This document shows, piece by piece, positions 1 through 8,300 of a DNA stretch of 58,406 bases; positions within the stretch are counted from its first letter, which is position 1; each line of letters starts with the position of its first letter. The stretch spans positions 1 through 58,406 of the forward strand of contig CAIRAW010000040.1 of assembly GCA_903876735.1 (NCBI GenBank), given 5' to 3'. This stretch comes from an uncultured beta proteobacterium. Lineage in GTDB: Bacteria > Pseudomonadota > Gammaproteobacteria > Burkholderiales > Burkholderiaceae_C. Position numbers and translations under genes: made by a program. The notes below the pieces were generated by a model. The model ran no database searches. It was not told where the DNA came from and saw nothing but the letters and a program-made list of their open reading frames with translations.

Positions 1-984
1 ATCGAACTGCGGGTGGCCACCATTCCCTCGGCTGGCGGCGTCGAGGACGTCGTGATGCGCATCCTGGCCGCTGGCGAACCGATCCCGCTGGACAAGCTCG
101 GCCTGACCCCGCACAACCGCGAGCGCGTGGTGCGCACCATCGAGCGCCCCTACGGCCTGTTCTACGTCTGCGGCCCCACTGGGTCGGGCAAGACCACCAC
201 GCTGCACTCCATCCTCAAGCACCTGAACACGCCCGACACCAAGATCTGGACCGCCGAAGACCCGGTTGAAATCACGCAAAAAGGCCTGCGCCAGGTGCAG
301 ATCAACCGCAAAGCCGGCATCGACTTCGCCCTGGTCATGCGCGCCTTTTTGCGCGCCGACCCCGACATCATCATGGTCGGCGAGTCGCGCGACAAGGAAA
401 CCGTCGCGATGGGCATCGAGGCCTCGCTCACCGGCCACCTGGTATTCTCGACCCTGCACACCAATTCGGCACCGGAGTCCATCACGCGTCTGCTCGACAT
501 GGGCATGGACCCCTTCAACTTTGCCGACGCGCTCTTGGGCATTCTGGCGCAGCGCTTGGCCAAGAAGCTGTGCGACTGCAAGGAAAAATATGTGCCCGAC
601 GAGCAGGAGTTGGCCCTGTTTGCCGCCGAATACGCCGACGAACTGCGCCACTCCAGCGCCTGGGTGGCCGACTACGAAGGCGAGACCAAAAAGCTGATTG
701 ACGGTTGGCGCAAGGCCTACGGTCACGACGGCCAGATCAACTTTTACCGCCATGTTGGCTGCGACAAGTGCGGCCTGACCGGCTACAAGGGCCGCATCGG
801 CCTGCACGAACTGCTGATTGCCACCGACGACATCAAAAAACTGATCCAGGAACGCGCCCGCGTCGCCGAAATCTTTGCCGCAGCGGTAGAAGGCGGCATG
901 CGCACCCTGAAGATGGACGGCCTGGAAAAAATCATGATGGGCCTGACCGACATCAAGATGGTGCGCTCGGTCTGTATCAAGTAA
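1..984 (+). CDS. GspE/PilB-type secretion or pilus assembly ATPase, 3' part (5' end outside window)
   Basis: Cytoplasmic hexameric ATPase that powers pilus extension (PilB) or type II secretion (GspE). The frame is open from base 1, so the N-terminal part is missing; 327 residues are visible. Walker A GPTGSGKTTT sits at visible residues 58-67, followed by the Asp box around TAEDPVE, Walker B DPDIIMVGE and the His box TGHLVFSTLHTN. A zinc-binding tetracysteine follows as C-x-C (LCDCKEKY) and C-x2-C (CDKCGLTGYKGR), separated by an insert longer than usual. The major pilin gene directly downstream favours a pilus role, but GspE/PulE-like proteins share all these motifs, so the exact subfamily is open. 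Confidence 0.85.
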   Translation: MELRVATIPSAGGVEDVVMRILAAGEPIPLDKLGLTPHNRERVVRTIERPYGLFYVCGPTGSGKTTTLHSILKHLNTPDTKIWTAEDPVEITQKGLRQVQINRKAGIDFALVMRAFLRADPDIIMVGESRDKETVAMGIEASLTGHLVFSTLHTNSAPESITRLLDMGMDPFNFADALLGILAQRLAKKLCDCKEKYVPDEQELALFAAEYADELRHSSAWVADYEGETKKLIDGWRKAYGHDGQINFYRHVGCDKCGLTGYKGRIGLHELLIATDDIKKLIQERARVAEIFAAAVEGGMRTLKMDGLEKIMMGLTDIKMVRSVCIK

Positions 985-997
985 ACGGGGCCCAGTG

Positions 998-1013
998 GTG
1001 ACAAAATTGTCAC
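998..1013. promoter_or_regulatory. Perfect 16-bp palindrome upstream of pilin promoter
   Basis: GTGACAAAATTGTCAC reads the same on both strands and lies about 95 bp upstream of the sigma-54 -24 element of the pilin gene. That is the normal position of an activator site. PilR of pseudomonads recognises TGTC-containing half sites, so a PilR-like enhancer is the likeliest reading (inference). A Fic-proximal palindrome at 13098-13120 shares the GTGACA/TGTCAC arms. Confidence 0.45.
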
Positions 1014-1055
1014 GATGGGTGCCGGGAATTGGCGGAATTTACAAATCATTTTGTT

Positions 1056-1070
1056 GAATTTGCCAAATTC
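1056..1070. promoter_or_regulatory. AT-rich 15-bp palindrome between enhancer and sigma-54 promoter
   Basis: GAATTTG-C-CAAATTC is a perfect inverted repeat inside an AT-rich stretch between the upstream palindrome and the -24/-12 promoter. Its place suits a second activator site or a bend site such as IHF; neither can be decided from sequence alone. Confidence 0.3.
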
Positions 1071-1106
1071 CTGCAAATAAACCCCGGATTTCGGGGGTAA
1101 ACCCGC

Positions 1107-1122
1107 TGGCACGGAAGCTGCT
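1107..1122 (+). promoter_or_regulatory. Sigma-54 (-24/-12) promoter of the pilin gene
   Basis: TGGCACGGAAGCTGCT matches the sigma-54 consensus TGGCACG-N4-TTGCW with one mismatch, keeping the invariant GG and GC. Transcription would begin near 1133, leaving a leader of about 40 nt to the pilin ATG at 1173. Sigma-54 control of major pilin genes through PilS/PilR is well known in Pseudomonas. Confidence 0.7.
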
Positions 1123-1172
1123 GTATTGAACCGTGCCGATTTGGTTACGAATTTTTATCCTAGGAGTTATTC

Positions 1173-1595
1173 ATGAAGCGTTCTATGCAAAAAGTGCAAA
1201 AGGGTTTCACCCTGATCGAGTTGATGATCGTTGTGGCGATCATTGGTATTCTGGCGGCTGTGGCGTTGCCGGCTTACCAAGATTACACAGTGCGGGCCAA
1301 AGTATCCGAGCTGATCTTGGCATCCTCTTCTGCCAAAGTGGCGATTGAAGAAGCCGCGCAGACCGGCGGCGCGTTACCCGCGACAGGCAGCGTAACAATT
1401 TCGCCGGTATCTTCAAAATATGTGGCCAGCGTCGGCTACAACGGCACATTGCTCACCGTAACATCCTCCACCGCAGATAGCAACATCAGCGGCGTGACCG
1501 TTTTGTTTACCCCCACCTATGCCAGCGGAGCGGTAACATGGACTTGCACAGGCGGCACCATCGCCGCTAAGTACTTGCCATCCAGTTGCAAGTGA
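1173..1595 (+). CDS. pilA: Type IV major pilin (prepilin)
   Basis: Structural subunit of type IVa pili, 140 residues as prepilin. The leader [11 protein letters not shown] ends at the prepilin peptidase site G/FTLIELM, with Glu at mature position 5, followed by the conserved hydrophobic helix ([21 protein letters not shown]). Two cysteines near the C-terminus (WTCTGG and SSCK) form the usual disulfide-bonded D-region. The ATG at 1173 has a Shine-Dalgarno TAGGAG. The chain ends in Ser-Ser-Cys-Lys; a C-terminal serine beside the disulfide is the glycosylation site in some Pseudomonas pilins, and the next gene is a pilin glycan ligase, so glycosylation here is plausible (inference). Expression is expected from the sigma-54 promoter at 1107. 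Confidence 0.93.
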   Translation: MKRSMQKVQKGFTLIELMIVVAIIGILAAVALPAYQDYTVRAKVSELILASSSAKVAIEEAAQTGGALPATGSVTISPVSSKYVASVGYNGTLLTVTSSTADSNISGVTVLFTPTYASGAVTWTCTGGTIAAKYLPSSCK

Positions 1596-3328
1596 GCCTC
1601 GGTTCGCGTGATCTAAGAGCCCCCATTGGGGGCTTTTTTAATGCGCGGACACCGGTCTGGTGGCTGCTTTGGGCAGTGCTGCTATCGCTCACCTGGTTGA
1701 TACCCAATCACACACCGCCCTGGACCACCTTTCACAGTGACGCCTGGATGGCGCTCCTGGCACTGCTAGGCGCATTGCCATTTTTTTTGCACGCTCGTCC
1801 AGGCCTCATGTGGCATGGGCTATCCTGCACGGTCGCCGCGCTGATATGCCTGCCGTGGGCGCAATATGCAGCGGGCCTGATCCCGTTTGCCGGGCAGGCC
1901 TGGATCAGTTCGATCTACTTGCTTGGGTTATTGCTGGCGTTGCTAGTTGGGGCATGCTGGGAAGCACGGAGTCCTGGACAGTTGCCCGAATCAATATTTC
2001 TGGCCATCGGCCTGGCTTCCATCGTTTCGGTCGGCCTGCAGTTTGCCACTTGGCTGGGCCTGCTCGACAACGGTCTCACCAACATCTGGTCCATTGGATT
2101 GGACGGCGACCGGCCCTATGCCAACTTGGGACAACCAAACCAGCTTGCAACGCTGCTGCTGTGGGGTCTACTCGCGTTCCTTTGGGCTTATCTGAAGGGT
2201 GCCATCGGCAAGTTTTGCGCCGTTTTCGCTGTCGCCTTTTTGCTCTTGGGGCTGGCACTGACGCAATCAAGAACCGGTTATCTGGCATTGACCTTTCTTC
2301 TTGCTGCAGCCTGGCTCTGGCACCGCCTCTGGCCTGCCAAGCGCCTGCCATGGGTTGCAACCGGTCTCTACTTATTCTTCCTAATTTGCCCATTACTGCT
2401 TCGATCCCTAAAGAAAGCTTTGCTGCTTGATCAAAATGCGAGTTTGGTTCGACCCATTGAACAGGGTGAGTTGCGCTGGGGCGTGTGGAAACTGTTTGTA
2501 CACGGCATCTTGGAGCGACCCTGGTTCGGCTTTGGTTGGACCGACCTTGCATCAGTCCAAGTCGCACTGGCAGACCAGTTTGCCGGTCTGGGTATTGCCT
2601 TTAACCAGAGTCACAACCTCTTGCTGGACCTGATCCTCTGGAATGGTCTACCGATTGGTTTGTTGCTTGCAGCCTTGTTGTTAAGCTGGGTCTGGTCAAG
2701 ACTTCAAGCCATTCGCCAAGCTGAGGATGCGACGCTGATGATGATGCTGTGCGTGGCGGGTATTCATGCGATGCTCGAATTGCCTTTGCATCACGCTTAT
2801 TTTCTGCTGCCTGTCGGCTTGTTCATGGGTACGCTGGACGCCCGACTAGGCTCCAAAATCGTGTTCACAAGCCGGCGCGGCTCCTTGGTAGCCTTATGGC
2901 TGGTAGCCGCGCTCGCACTGGGTCTGACCATCCGAGACTATTTCAAAGTTGAAGCCAGTTACACATACCTGCGCTTCGAAAAGGCGCACATAAAGGTTGA
3001 CGGGTATCTAATTCAAGGGCCACCGGATGTTTGGATTTTGACCCAATTTCGCGAGCTCATCCGTTTTGTACATTTCACCCCCACCCCCAACATGGCCCCG
3101 GCAGAATTGACCTGGCTGCGTACCGTCGCCGCGACCTATCCCAGCGCCGGCAACCTCTACAAATTGGCTACAGCACTGGCTCTCAACGACCAAGCGCAAG
3201 AAGCGCGCATCTGGCTCGACAGGATGTGCCATGTGGTAGATAAAGGACAATGCTCGGCCATTCACTCGGCGTGGTCGTCCAAGGCCAGGCAAGAGCCCAA
3301 ATTGGCGTCGGTGGCGTGGTCGAAGTAA
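1592..3328 (+). CDS. PglL/TfpW-type O-oligosaccharyltransferase (Wzy_C family) for pilin
   Basis: Polytopic inner-membrane ligase expected to transfer lipid-linked glycan to pilin in the periplasm; about 578 residues. Many hydrophobic segments are visible. The PglL_A-like block [14 protein letters not shown] and the Wzy_C-like block [12 protein letters not shown] are both present, with a soluble C-terminal tail. No ATG is available. The GTG at 1592 overlaps the pilin stop as GTGA, implying translational coupling; a TTG at 1586 is the alternative. The first codons overlap the pilin terminator hairpin (1618-1639), so transcript level should be lower than for pilin. Placement directly after the pilin gene matches known pilin-ligase pairs. 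The substrate glycan is unknown. Confidence 0.8.
   Translation: MSLGSRDLRAPIGGFFNARTPVWWLLWAVLLSLTWLIPNHTPPWTTFHSDAWMALLALLGALPFFLHARPGLMWHGLSCTVAALICLPWAQYAAGLIPFAGQAWISSIYLLGLLLALLVGACWEARSPGQLPESIFLAIGLASIVSVGLQFATWLGLLDNGLTNIWSIGLDGDRPYANLGQPNQLATLLLWGLLAFLWAYLKGAIGKFCAVFAVAFLLLGLALTQSRTGYLALTFLLAAAWLWHRLWPAKRLPWVATGLYLFFLICPLLLRSLKKALLLDQNASLVRPIEQGELRWGVWKLFVHGILERPWFGFGWTDLASVQVALADQFAGLGIAFNQSHNLLLDLILWNGLPIGLLLAALLLSWVWSRLQAIRQAEDATLMMMLCVAGIHAMLELPLHHAYFLLPVGLFMGTLDARLGSKIVFTSRRGSLVALWLVAALALGLTIRDYFKVEASYTYLRFEKAHIKVDGYLIQGPPDVWILTQFRELIRFVHFTPTPNMAPAELTWLRTVAATYPSAGNLYKLATALALNDQAQEARIWLDRMCHVVDKGQCSAIHSAWSSKARQEPKLASVAWSK
1618..1639 (+). terminator. Rho-independent terminator after pilin, inside the start of the ligase gene
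   Basis: AGCCCCC-ATT-GGGGGCT forms a 7-bp GC-rich stem with a 3-nt loop followed by six T residues. It begins 22 bp after the pilin stop and overlaps the N-terminal codons of the downstream ligase. It would end most pilin transcripts and allow limited read-through. Confidence 0.8.
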
Positions 3329-3339
3329 ATTCTGGTAAA

Positions 3340-3702
3340 TCAGCGCATCAGCGCCTCAATCTCCGCCACCGTCACCGGCACGCCGCGGCTGATCAGTTCG
3401 CAGCCTGAATCAGTGACGATGGCATCGTCCTCGATGCGGATGCCGATGTTGTGGAACTGTTCCGGTACGCCCTGCGCAGGGCGCACGTAGATGCCGGGCT
3501 CGATCGTCAGCACCATGCCGCTTTGCAGAATGCGCGCCGGGCGGTCCTTGATGGTCTCACCGCTGAGCGGGTCTTTGCGCTCACTGAACGAGCCCACTTC
3601 AGACGGTTCGATGTAACTGCCGCAGTCGTGCACATCCATGCCCAGCCAGTGACCGGTGCGATGCATGTAAAACGGAAAGTAGGCGCGCTTCTCGATCAGG
3701 GT
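3340..3702 (-). pseudogene. Truncated duplicate of the pepP 3' end (C-terminal ~120 residues)
   Basis: This stretch is homologous to the last ~360 bp of the intact pepP at 4859-6253. Homology stops abruptly after the codons for EKRAYF at about 3702, where the intact gene continues. It keeps the His ([10 protein letters not shown]) and both Glu metal ligands ([14 protein letters not shown]) but lacks the Asp ligands and the whole N-terminal domain, so it cannot be an active peptidase alone. Identity is roughly 87% in DNA but about 93% in protein by eye. Most differences are synonymous, so the copy diverged as a working gene in another lineage rather than decaying after local duplication. An in-frame ATG at 3666 exists but has no clear ribosome site. 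Confidence 0.85.
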
Positions 3703-3759
3703 AATCAGGGTCAGATTCCAATTACCCGCTTAGCCAAACCGAGCTTGCACAGGCGTTGA

Positions 3760-4746
3760 CTATGCTTGCGGCCCAGGAAACGTTTGAAGCCCCGTACTGG
3801 CGCGGGAGGCCAGCAAGCCTTTGTCCATCAACTCTTGCACAATCTTCGCCTGGTATACGTCACGACGACGCTTGATCGGCTCACGGTTTTGCGCGTGCTC
3901 TGCCATCCATTGCTTGAACTCCACAAACGTTTGAGGGTCCACCGTTCGCATGGTCGCCATCCTGCCCGTCGCAGAAATCACGGGATGCACGAATAAGGGT
4001 GACTGTGCCAGCAAGGATGCACGTTGTGCCCGCACTGGCCAAAGGTCATCTTCATCCGCGGAGAACCGGAAAGGATGGGGGTCCCCGTCTTCGACTTCGC
4101 GTCGTATGAAGTCCACTTCAAATCCTTTGTCGTTAACCGCACTTTCGTTCTGGCCTTCCTCACTCTTTCGACGAAAGCTGGAATCGGCTCGCTTCAATAC
4201 GGTCAGCACAGAGCCCGCATCTCTCTGCAGGTCAACCACAAACTGAAGTCTTTTGCGTGCATCCCAGAGCAGGTCTACGTCCTGGGTCGCCAGGGCACCC
4301 GGAATAATACGCACGCCCGCCGCCGTTTCGTAGGCGTACAAAGCGTGTGTCCCGACCACAATAAAGTGCTCCTCCAGACCGGCCTCGCGCACAGCGTTCA
4401 ATAGTGCAACCACAATCTCAGGGGTTCGGCCTGCTTTAAGCGCCTTGTTTTGCCGCTGGGTCTCATTCAACGCGGCATTGAGCGATCCCAGTCGCTCGCC
4501 TCTTATGACCTTGTTCTTGTGAAATTCTTCGTATATCTTCTCGGTATGAGTCGAGCGCGCGCCCATGCGCTCTTGCCGGCTTCGGGCATACGTTTTAACC
4601 AAGTACTCGTAGCCCCCCTCCTTCTTCCAGTACATGCCGCCAGCGTAGGGCTGTGCCGAGGCAAGGGCCTTGAGGTATTCGGCCCAGACGGTGGAGGCGT
4701 CAATGATTTGACGTGCCGCGTTATCAGAGATAGGTAAGTAGTTCAT
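3760..4746 (-). CDS. GSU2403-family nucleotidyltransferase-fold protein
   Basis: 328 residues. The central part resembles the NTP_transf_8/GSU2403 family: a helical N-terminal region, then VVGTHALYAY (residues ~131-140) and TQDVDLLWD, giving the G-T/S...D-x-D arrangement of the nucleotidyltransferase fold. The ATG at 4746 is preceded by an unusually AT-rich stretch (4750-4815) likely holding its promoter. The gene stands alone, flanked by the pepP fragment on one side and intact pepP on the other, and looks like cargo brought in with that duplication. Related folds include AbiEii-type toxins and antibiotic transferases, so a defence or toxin role is possible, but no antitoxin partner is visible. 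Substrate unknown. Confidence 0.7.
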   Translation of the reverse strand: MNYLPISDNAARQIIDASTVWAEYLKALASAQPYAGGMYWKKEGGYEYLVKTYARSRQERMGARSTHTEKIYEEFHKNKVIRGERLGSLNAALNETQRQNKALKAGRTPEIVVALLNAVREAGLEEHFIVVGTHALYAYETAAGVRIIPGALATQDVDLLWDARKRLQFVVDLQRDAGSVLTVLKRADSSFRRKSEEGQNESAVNDKGFEVDFIRREVEDGDPHPFRFSADEDDLWPVRAQRASLLAQSPLFVHPVISATGRMATMRTVDPQTFVEFKQWMAEHAQNREPIKRRRDVYQAKIVQELMDKGLLASRASTGLQTFPGPQA

Positions 4747-4858
4747 TCACCGTTCAAAATTAATAATCTAATTTTGACAGGTGAATCAATATAAATCAAT
4801 GTGTTACGTTGATTTAGCTTAGCCTCAACCCAGGCGCTGGCAGATTGAAGATAAGCGC

Positions 4859-6253
4859 TCACCCCCGCATCAAGGCCTCAATCTCCGCCACCCCCACCGG
4901 CACCCCCCGGCTGATCAGTTCACAGCCGGCATCGGTCACGATGGCATCGTCCTCGATGCGGATGCCGATGTTGTGGAACTGCTCGGGAACGCCCTCGGCG
5001 GCACGCACGTAGATGCCGGGCTCGATCGTCAGCACCATGCCGCTTTGCAGAATGCGCGCCGGGCGGTCCTTGATGAGCTCGCCGCTCAGCGGGTCCTTGC
5101 GCTCGCTGACGGTGCCGACCTCGGATGGCTCAATGTAGCTGCCGCAATCGTGAACGTCCATGCCCAGCCAGTGGCCGGTGCGGTGCATGTAGAACTGGAA
5201 GTAGGCGCGCTTCTCGATCACGTCCTGCAGCGTGCCGACCTTGTTTTTGTCGAGCAAGCCAAGGTCCAGCATGCCCTGCGCCAGCACCTTGACGGTGGCC
5301 TCGTGCGGATCGGTGAAGCGCGCGCCGGCACGGGTGGCGGCGATGGCCGCTTCCTGCGAGGCCAGCACCAGCTCGTACAGGGCGCGCTGCGGGCCGCTGA
5401 ACTTGCCGTTGGCCGGAAAGGTGCGCGTGATGTCGCTGGCGTAACCGTCCAACTCGCAACCGGCGTCGATCAGCACCAGGTCGCCGCTGCGGATCTCGCC
5501 CACATCGGCCCGGTAATGCAGCACGCAGGCATTGGCGCCACCGGCGACGATGGAGCCATAAGCCGGGTACTGAGAGCCGTGGCGGCGAAACTCGTGCAGC
5601 AGCTCGGCGTCCAGGTGGTATTCACGCACCGGTTGGCCCTCACGCAGCATGCGCGCACTCAGCTGCATGGCACGGATATGGGCGCCAGCGCTGATCTGCG
5701 CGGCGCGGCGCATGATGTCCTGCTCGTGCGCGTCCTTGGTCAGGCGCATTTCGTCGAGCAAGCCGCACAGGTCGCGCTGCTGCTCGGGGCACAGCGCGCC
5801 AAAGCGCACGCGGGCGCGCAGGCTGCCCAGCCAGCCGTCGATGCGCGTCTCCAGCGCCTTGTGCGTGGCAAACGGGTACCAGACGGCGTCGCGGCCGTCG
5901 AGCAGCGCCGGCAGTTGCGCGTCCAGTTCCGTCACAGAAGACGCCGCATCGACGCCGAGTTGCGCTGGCGCAGCAAGCGGGCCAAGCCGGAAGCCGTCCC
6001 AGATTTCGCGCTCCAGGTCTTTGGGCTGGCAAAACAACGTGCTCTTGCCGTCGCCCGTGAGCACCAGCCAGGCCTTGGGTTCACTGAAACCGGTCAGGTA
6101 GTAAAAGTAGCTGTCAGGCCGGTACAAAAAATCCGAATCGCGATTGCGCTGCTGCTCGGGCGCTGTCGGAATGATGGCAACGCCTTTGGGGCCCAGCAGG
6201 GCGGCCAGGCGAGCGCGGCGCTGGGCGTAAATGGCGGTGGCGGATGAGTTCAT
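4859..6253 (-). CDS. pepP: Xaa-Pro aminopeptidase (aminopeptidase P)
   Basis: Dimanganese peptidase releasing N-terminal residues before proline; 464 residues, close to the E. coli enzyme (441). The N-terminal AMP_N domain (residues ~8-140, with FLYRPDSYFYYLTGF) is followed by the creatinase/pita-bread domain with all five metal ligands: Asp in LIDAGCELDG and SDITRTFP, His in MHRTGHWLG, Glu in TIEPGIYV and IRIEDD. The ATG at 6253 overlaps the stop of the upstream transferase gene as ATGA. The frame stays open further upstream, but that part is antisense-like, arginine-rich and overlaps the neighbour. The 3' end is the site where the foreign segment recombined, so this copy may be a chimera of native 5' and acquired 3' sequence. 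Confidence 0.93.
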   Translation of the reverse strand: MNSSATAIYAQRRARLAALLGPKGVAIIPTAPEQQRNRDSDFLYRPDSYFYYLTGFSEPKAWLVLTGDGKSTLFCQPKDLEREIWDGFRLGPLAAPAQLGVDAASSVTELDAQLPALLDGRDAVWYPFATHKALETRIDGWLGSLRARVRFGALCPEQQRDLCGLLDEMRLTKDAHEQDIMRRAAQISAGAHIRAMQLSARMLREGQPVREYHLDAELLHEFRRHGSQYPAYGSIVAGGANACVLHYRADVGEIRSGDLVLIDAGCELDGYASDITRTFPANGKFSGPQRALYELVLASQEAAIAATRAGARFTDPHEATVKVLAQGMLDLGLLDKNKVGTLQDVIEKRAYFQFYMHRTGHWLGMDVHDCGSYIEPSEVGTVSERKDPLSGELIKDRPARILQSGMVLTIEPGIYVRAAEGVPEQFHNIGIRIEDDAIVTDAGCELISRGVPVGVAEIEALMRG

Positions 6254-7047
6254 GCGGCGTCCATAGGGGTCAGGTGATTGAGTTGCGCCAAGCGCTCCGG
6301 CGTTCCGACATCGGTCCAGCGGCCAGCATACAGTTCGGCGGATACCAGGCCATTGTCCATGGCCTTGCGCAGCAGCGGTGCCAGTGGGGTTTTGGCGCCC
6401 TGCGGGTTGCCGGCCGGGATGTCGCACCAGGGCGCTTCGAACAGGGCTTTGCGGTACAGGCCGATGGTGGAATAGGTGTAGCGCGGCTGCCCGTCTTCAG
6501 CCGGCAGGTTCAGCGCCAGACCGACACCCGCGGCAGACACCGGCGCCAGGCCGAAATCGCCGCGCGGATTGTGCGCCGGGTTGGGCACCAGCCAGATATG
6601 TGCCAGTTTGTCGCTGGCGGCAAAGCGGGCCACCGCTGCGGGACTGAAAACAAAGTCCGGCGCAAACACGTCGCCCGCCAGCAACCAGAAGATACCGGCG
6701 TTGTCTGTCAGCGCATCGGGGGGGCACAGCAACGGCAGGGCCCTGGCGATACCGCCTGCGGTTTCCAGTGCGCCACCAAAATCACGCCCTTCGTGCGAAT
6801 AGCGAATCGGCAAAGACAGCTTCGATGCGCTTGGCGCAAAGACACTGCCAAAACCTGCTTCGATCTGCTCGCCCAGCCAGGCCGTGTTGATCACGGCGCG
6901 GCTCGCGCTGCCCTGCGCCAGCGCCTGCAACAGCCACTGCAGCAGCGGCTGTCCTTGCACGCAGAGCAAAGGTTTGGGCGTGGCATCGGTGAGCGGGCGC
7001 ATGCGCTCACCGCGACCGGCAGCCAGCAGCATGGCGGGGACTTTCAT
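6250..7047 (-). CDS. murU: MurU-like sugar-phosphate nucleotidyltransferase
   Basis: 265 residues, nucleotidyltransferase fold. The N-terminus MKVPAMLLAAGRGERMRPLT and the following PKPLL carry the G-x-G-x-R-x-x-P-x-T...K-P signature of sugar-1-phosphate uridylyl/guanylyl transferases. In Pseudomonas and many betaproteobacteria MurU activates N-acetylmuramate 1-phosphate for peptidoglycan recycling and commonly neighbours pepP. Its usual partner, the kinase AmgK, is not next to it here; the upstream gene is an OYE flavoprotein ending 4 bp before this start. The ATG at 7047 fits the conserved N-terminus. The UDP-MurNAc role is from family knowledge; a glucose- or mannose-phosphate transferase cannot be excluded. 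Confidence 0.75.
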   Translation of the reverse strand: MKVPAMLLAAGRGERMRPLTDATPKPLLCVQGQPLLQWLLQALAQGSASRAVINTAWLGEQIEAGFGSVFAPSASKLSLPIRYSHEGRDFGGALETAGGIARALPLLCPPDALTDNAGIFWLLAGDVFAPDFVFSPAAVARFAASDKLAHIWLVPNPAHNPRGDFGLAPVSAAGVGLALNLPAEDGQPRYTYSTIGLYRKALFEAPWCDIPAGNPQGAKTPLAPLLRKAMDNGLVSAELYAGRWTDVGTPERLAQLNHLTPMDAA

Positions 7048-7051
7048 GTTT

Positions 7052-8173
7052 TCAGCGCATGCCCACGGAGACTTTGCCAAACGCCGCCTGCGCCTCGCGC
7101 GGCAGGCAACGCCAGTAAACCGGGTTGGCGTCGACCGTGCCGCCGAGCGCGGCGGCGGCCTGCCAACCCCAGCGCGGCTGGTACAAAAAGGCCCGCGCCA
7201 GCGCAATCAGGTCGGCATCGCCGGCCTGCAAAATGGCTTCGGCCTGCTGCGGCTCGGTGATCAGGCCCACGGCCGTGGTCAGCATGCCGCTGGCCTGGCG
7301 GATCTGGCGCGCAAACGGCACCTGGTAGTTCGGGCCGATGGCAATTTTTTGCGCCGGCGAGACGCCGCCCGACGAGACATGGATAAAGTCGCAACCCAGC
7401 GCTTTCAGGCGCTTGGTGAATTCGGCGCTCTGCGCCACGTCCCAGCCGCCCTCGACCCAGTCCGAGGCCGAAATGCGCAGGCCCAGCACGCCGTCATAGG
7501 CCTTGCGCATGGCAGAAAAAACCTCCAGTGGAAACCGGATGCGGTTCTCGAAACTGCCGCCATATGCGTCGCTGCGCGTATTGGCCAGCGGCGACAGAAA
7601 CTCGTGCAGCAGATAGCCGTGGGCGCTGTGGATTTCAATCGCGTCCACGCCGATGCTGTGCGCGCGCTGCGCGGCGGCAACAAAGGCCTCACGCACCTGC
7701 GCCAGTTTCTCCAGGGTCATGGCCGTGGGCGCGGCTTCGCTGGGCAGATAGGCTTCGGCCGAGGGTGCAAAAGTCTCCCAGCCACCTTGCGCCGGCGTCA
7801 GCAACTGCGCGCCTTGCCAGGGCAGGGCGCTGGAGGCCTTGCGCCCGGCGTGCGCCAGTTGCACGCAGACGGCAACCGGTGGCGCCAATTTGCGCGCGCG
7901 CTGCAAGGTCTCGCCCATGGCGTGCATGGTGCGCTCGTCCCACAGACCCAGGCAGCCGGGCGAGATGCGGCCTTCGGGCAGCACGGCGGTGGCCTCGATC
8001 GTGAACATGGCTGCGCCGCTGTTGAACAGGTTGCCCCAGTGCATCAAATGCCAGTCGGTGGCCGCACCGTCCTGTGCCTGGTACTGGCACATCGGCGCCA
8101 CCACAATGCGGTTCGGCAGGGTCAGGCCACCGCGCGGCGAAGGCAGGGTCAGGGGGGAAAACAACAGGCTCAT
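7052..8173 (-). CDS. Old yellow enzyme, YqjM-type NADH:flavin oxidoreductase
   Basis: FMN-dependent ene-reductase of 373 residues acting on activated C=C bonds, with NAD(P)H as donor. Visible features are the N-terminal [13 protein letters not shown] with the Cys typical of YqjM-like enzymes, the substrate-binding [14 protein letters not shown] followed by [10 protein letters not shown], and the FMN-phosphate-binding C-terminal part ([10 protein letters not shown]). The ATG at 8173 was chosen because it starts the conserved barrel sequence; the open frame upstream is spurious. It is the first gene of a leftward set with the MurU-like gene and pepP. The physiological substrate is unknown. Confidence 0.88.
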   Translation of the reverse strand: MSLLFSPLTLPSPRGGLTLPNRIVVAPMCQYQAQDGAATDWHLMHWGNLFNSGAAMFTIEATAVLPEGRISPGCLGLWDERTMHAMGETLQRARKLAPPVAVCVQLAHAGRKASSALPWQGAQLLTPAQGGWETFAPSAEAYLPSEAAPTAMTLEKLAQVREAFVAAAQRAHSIGVDAIEIHSAHGYLLHEFLSPLANTRSDAYGGSFENRIRFPLEVFSAMRKAYDGVLGLRISASDWVEGGWDVAQSAEFTKRLKALGCDFIHVSSGGVSPAQKIAIGPNYQVPFARQIRQASGMLTTAVGLITEPQQAEAILQAGDADLIALARAFLYQPRWGWQAAAALGGTVDANPVYWRCLPREAQAAFGKVSVGMR

Positions 8174-8300
8174 GGCAGGAATCTCGGGTAGAACAGGGGC
8201 GAAAAATGCAAGCATAGCCCAAGCGCCAGTCTTGGGAGCGGCCAGCGCCGGTAAAATGCGGTGTTTACCCTTACCCACAGACCTCGCGGAGCTGGCACCA

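Noticed and set aside
3340..3666. pepP fragment as a functional small peptidase
   Set aside because: It lacks the Asp metal ligands and N-terminal domain and has no ribosome site; better treated as a recombination remnant.
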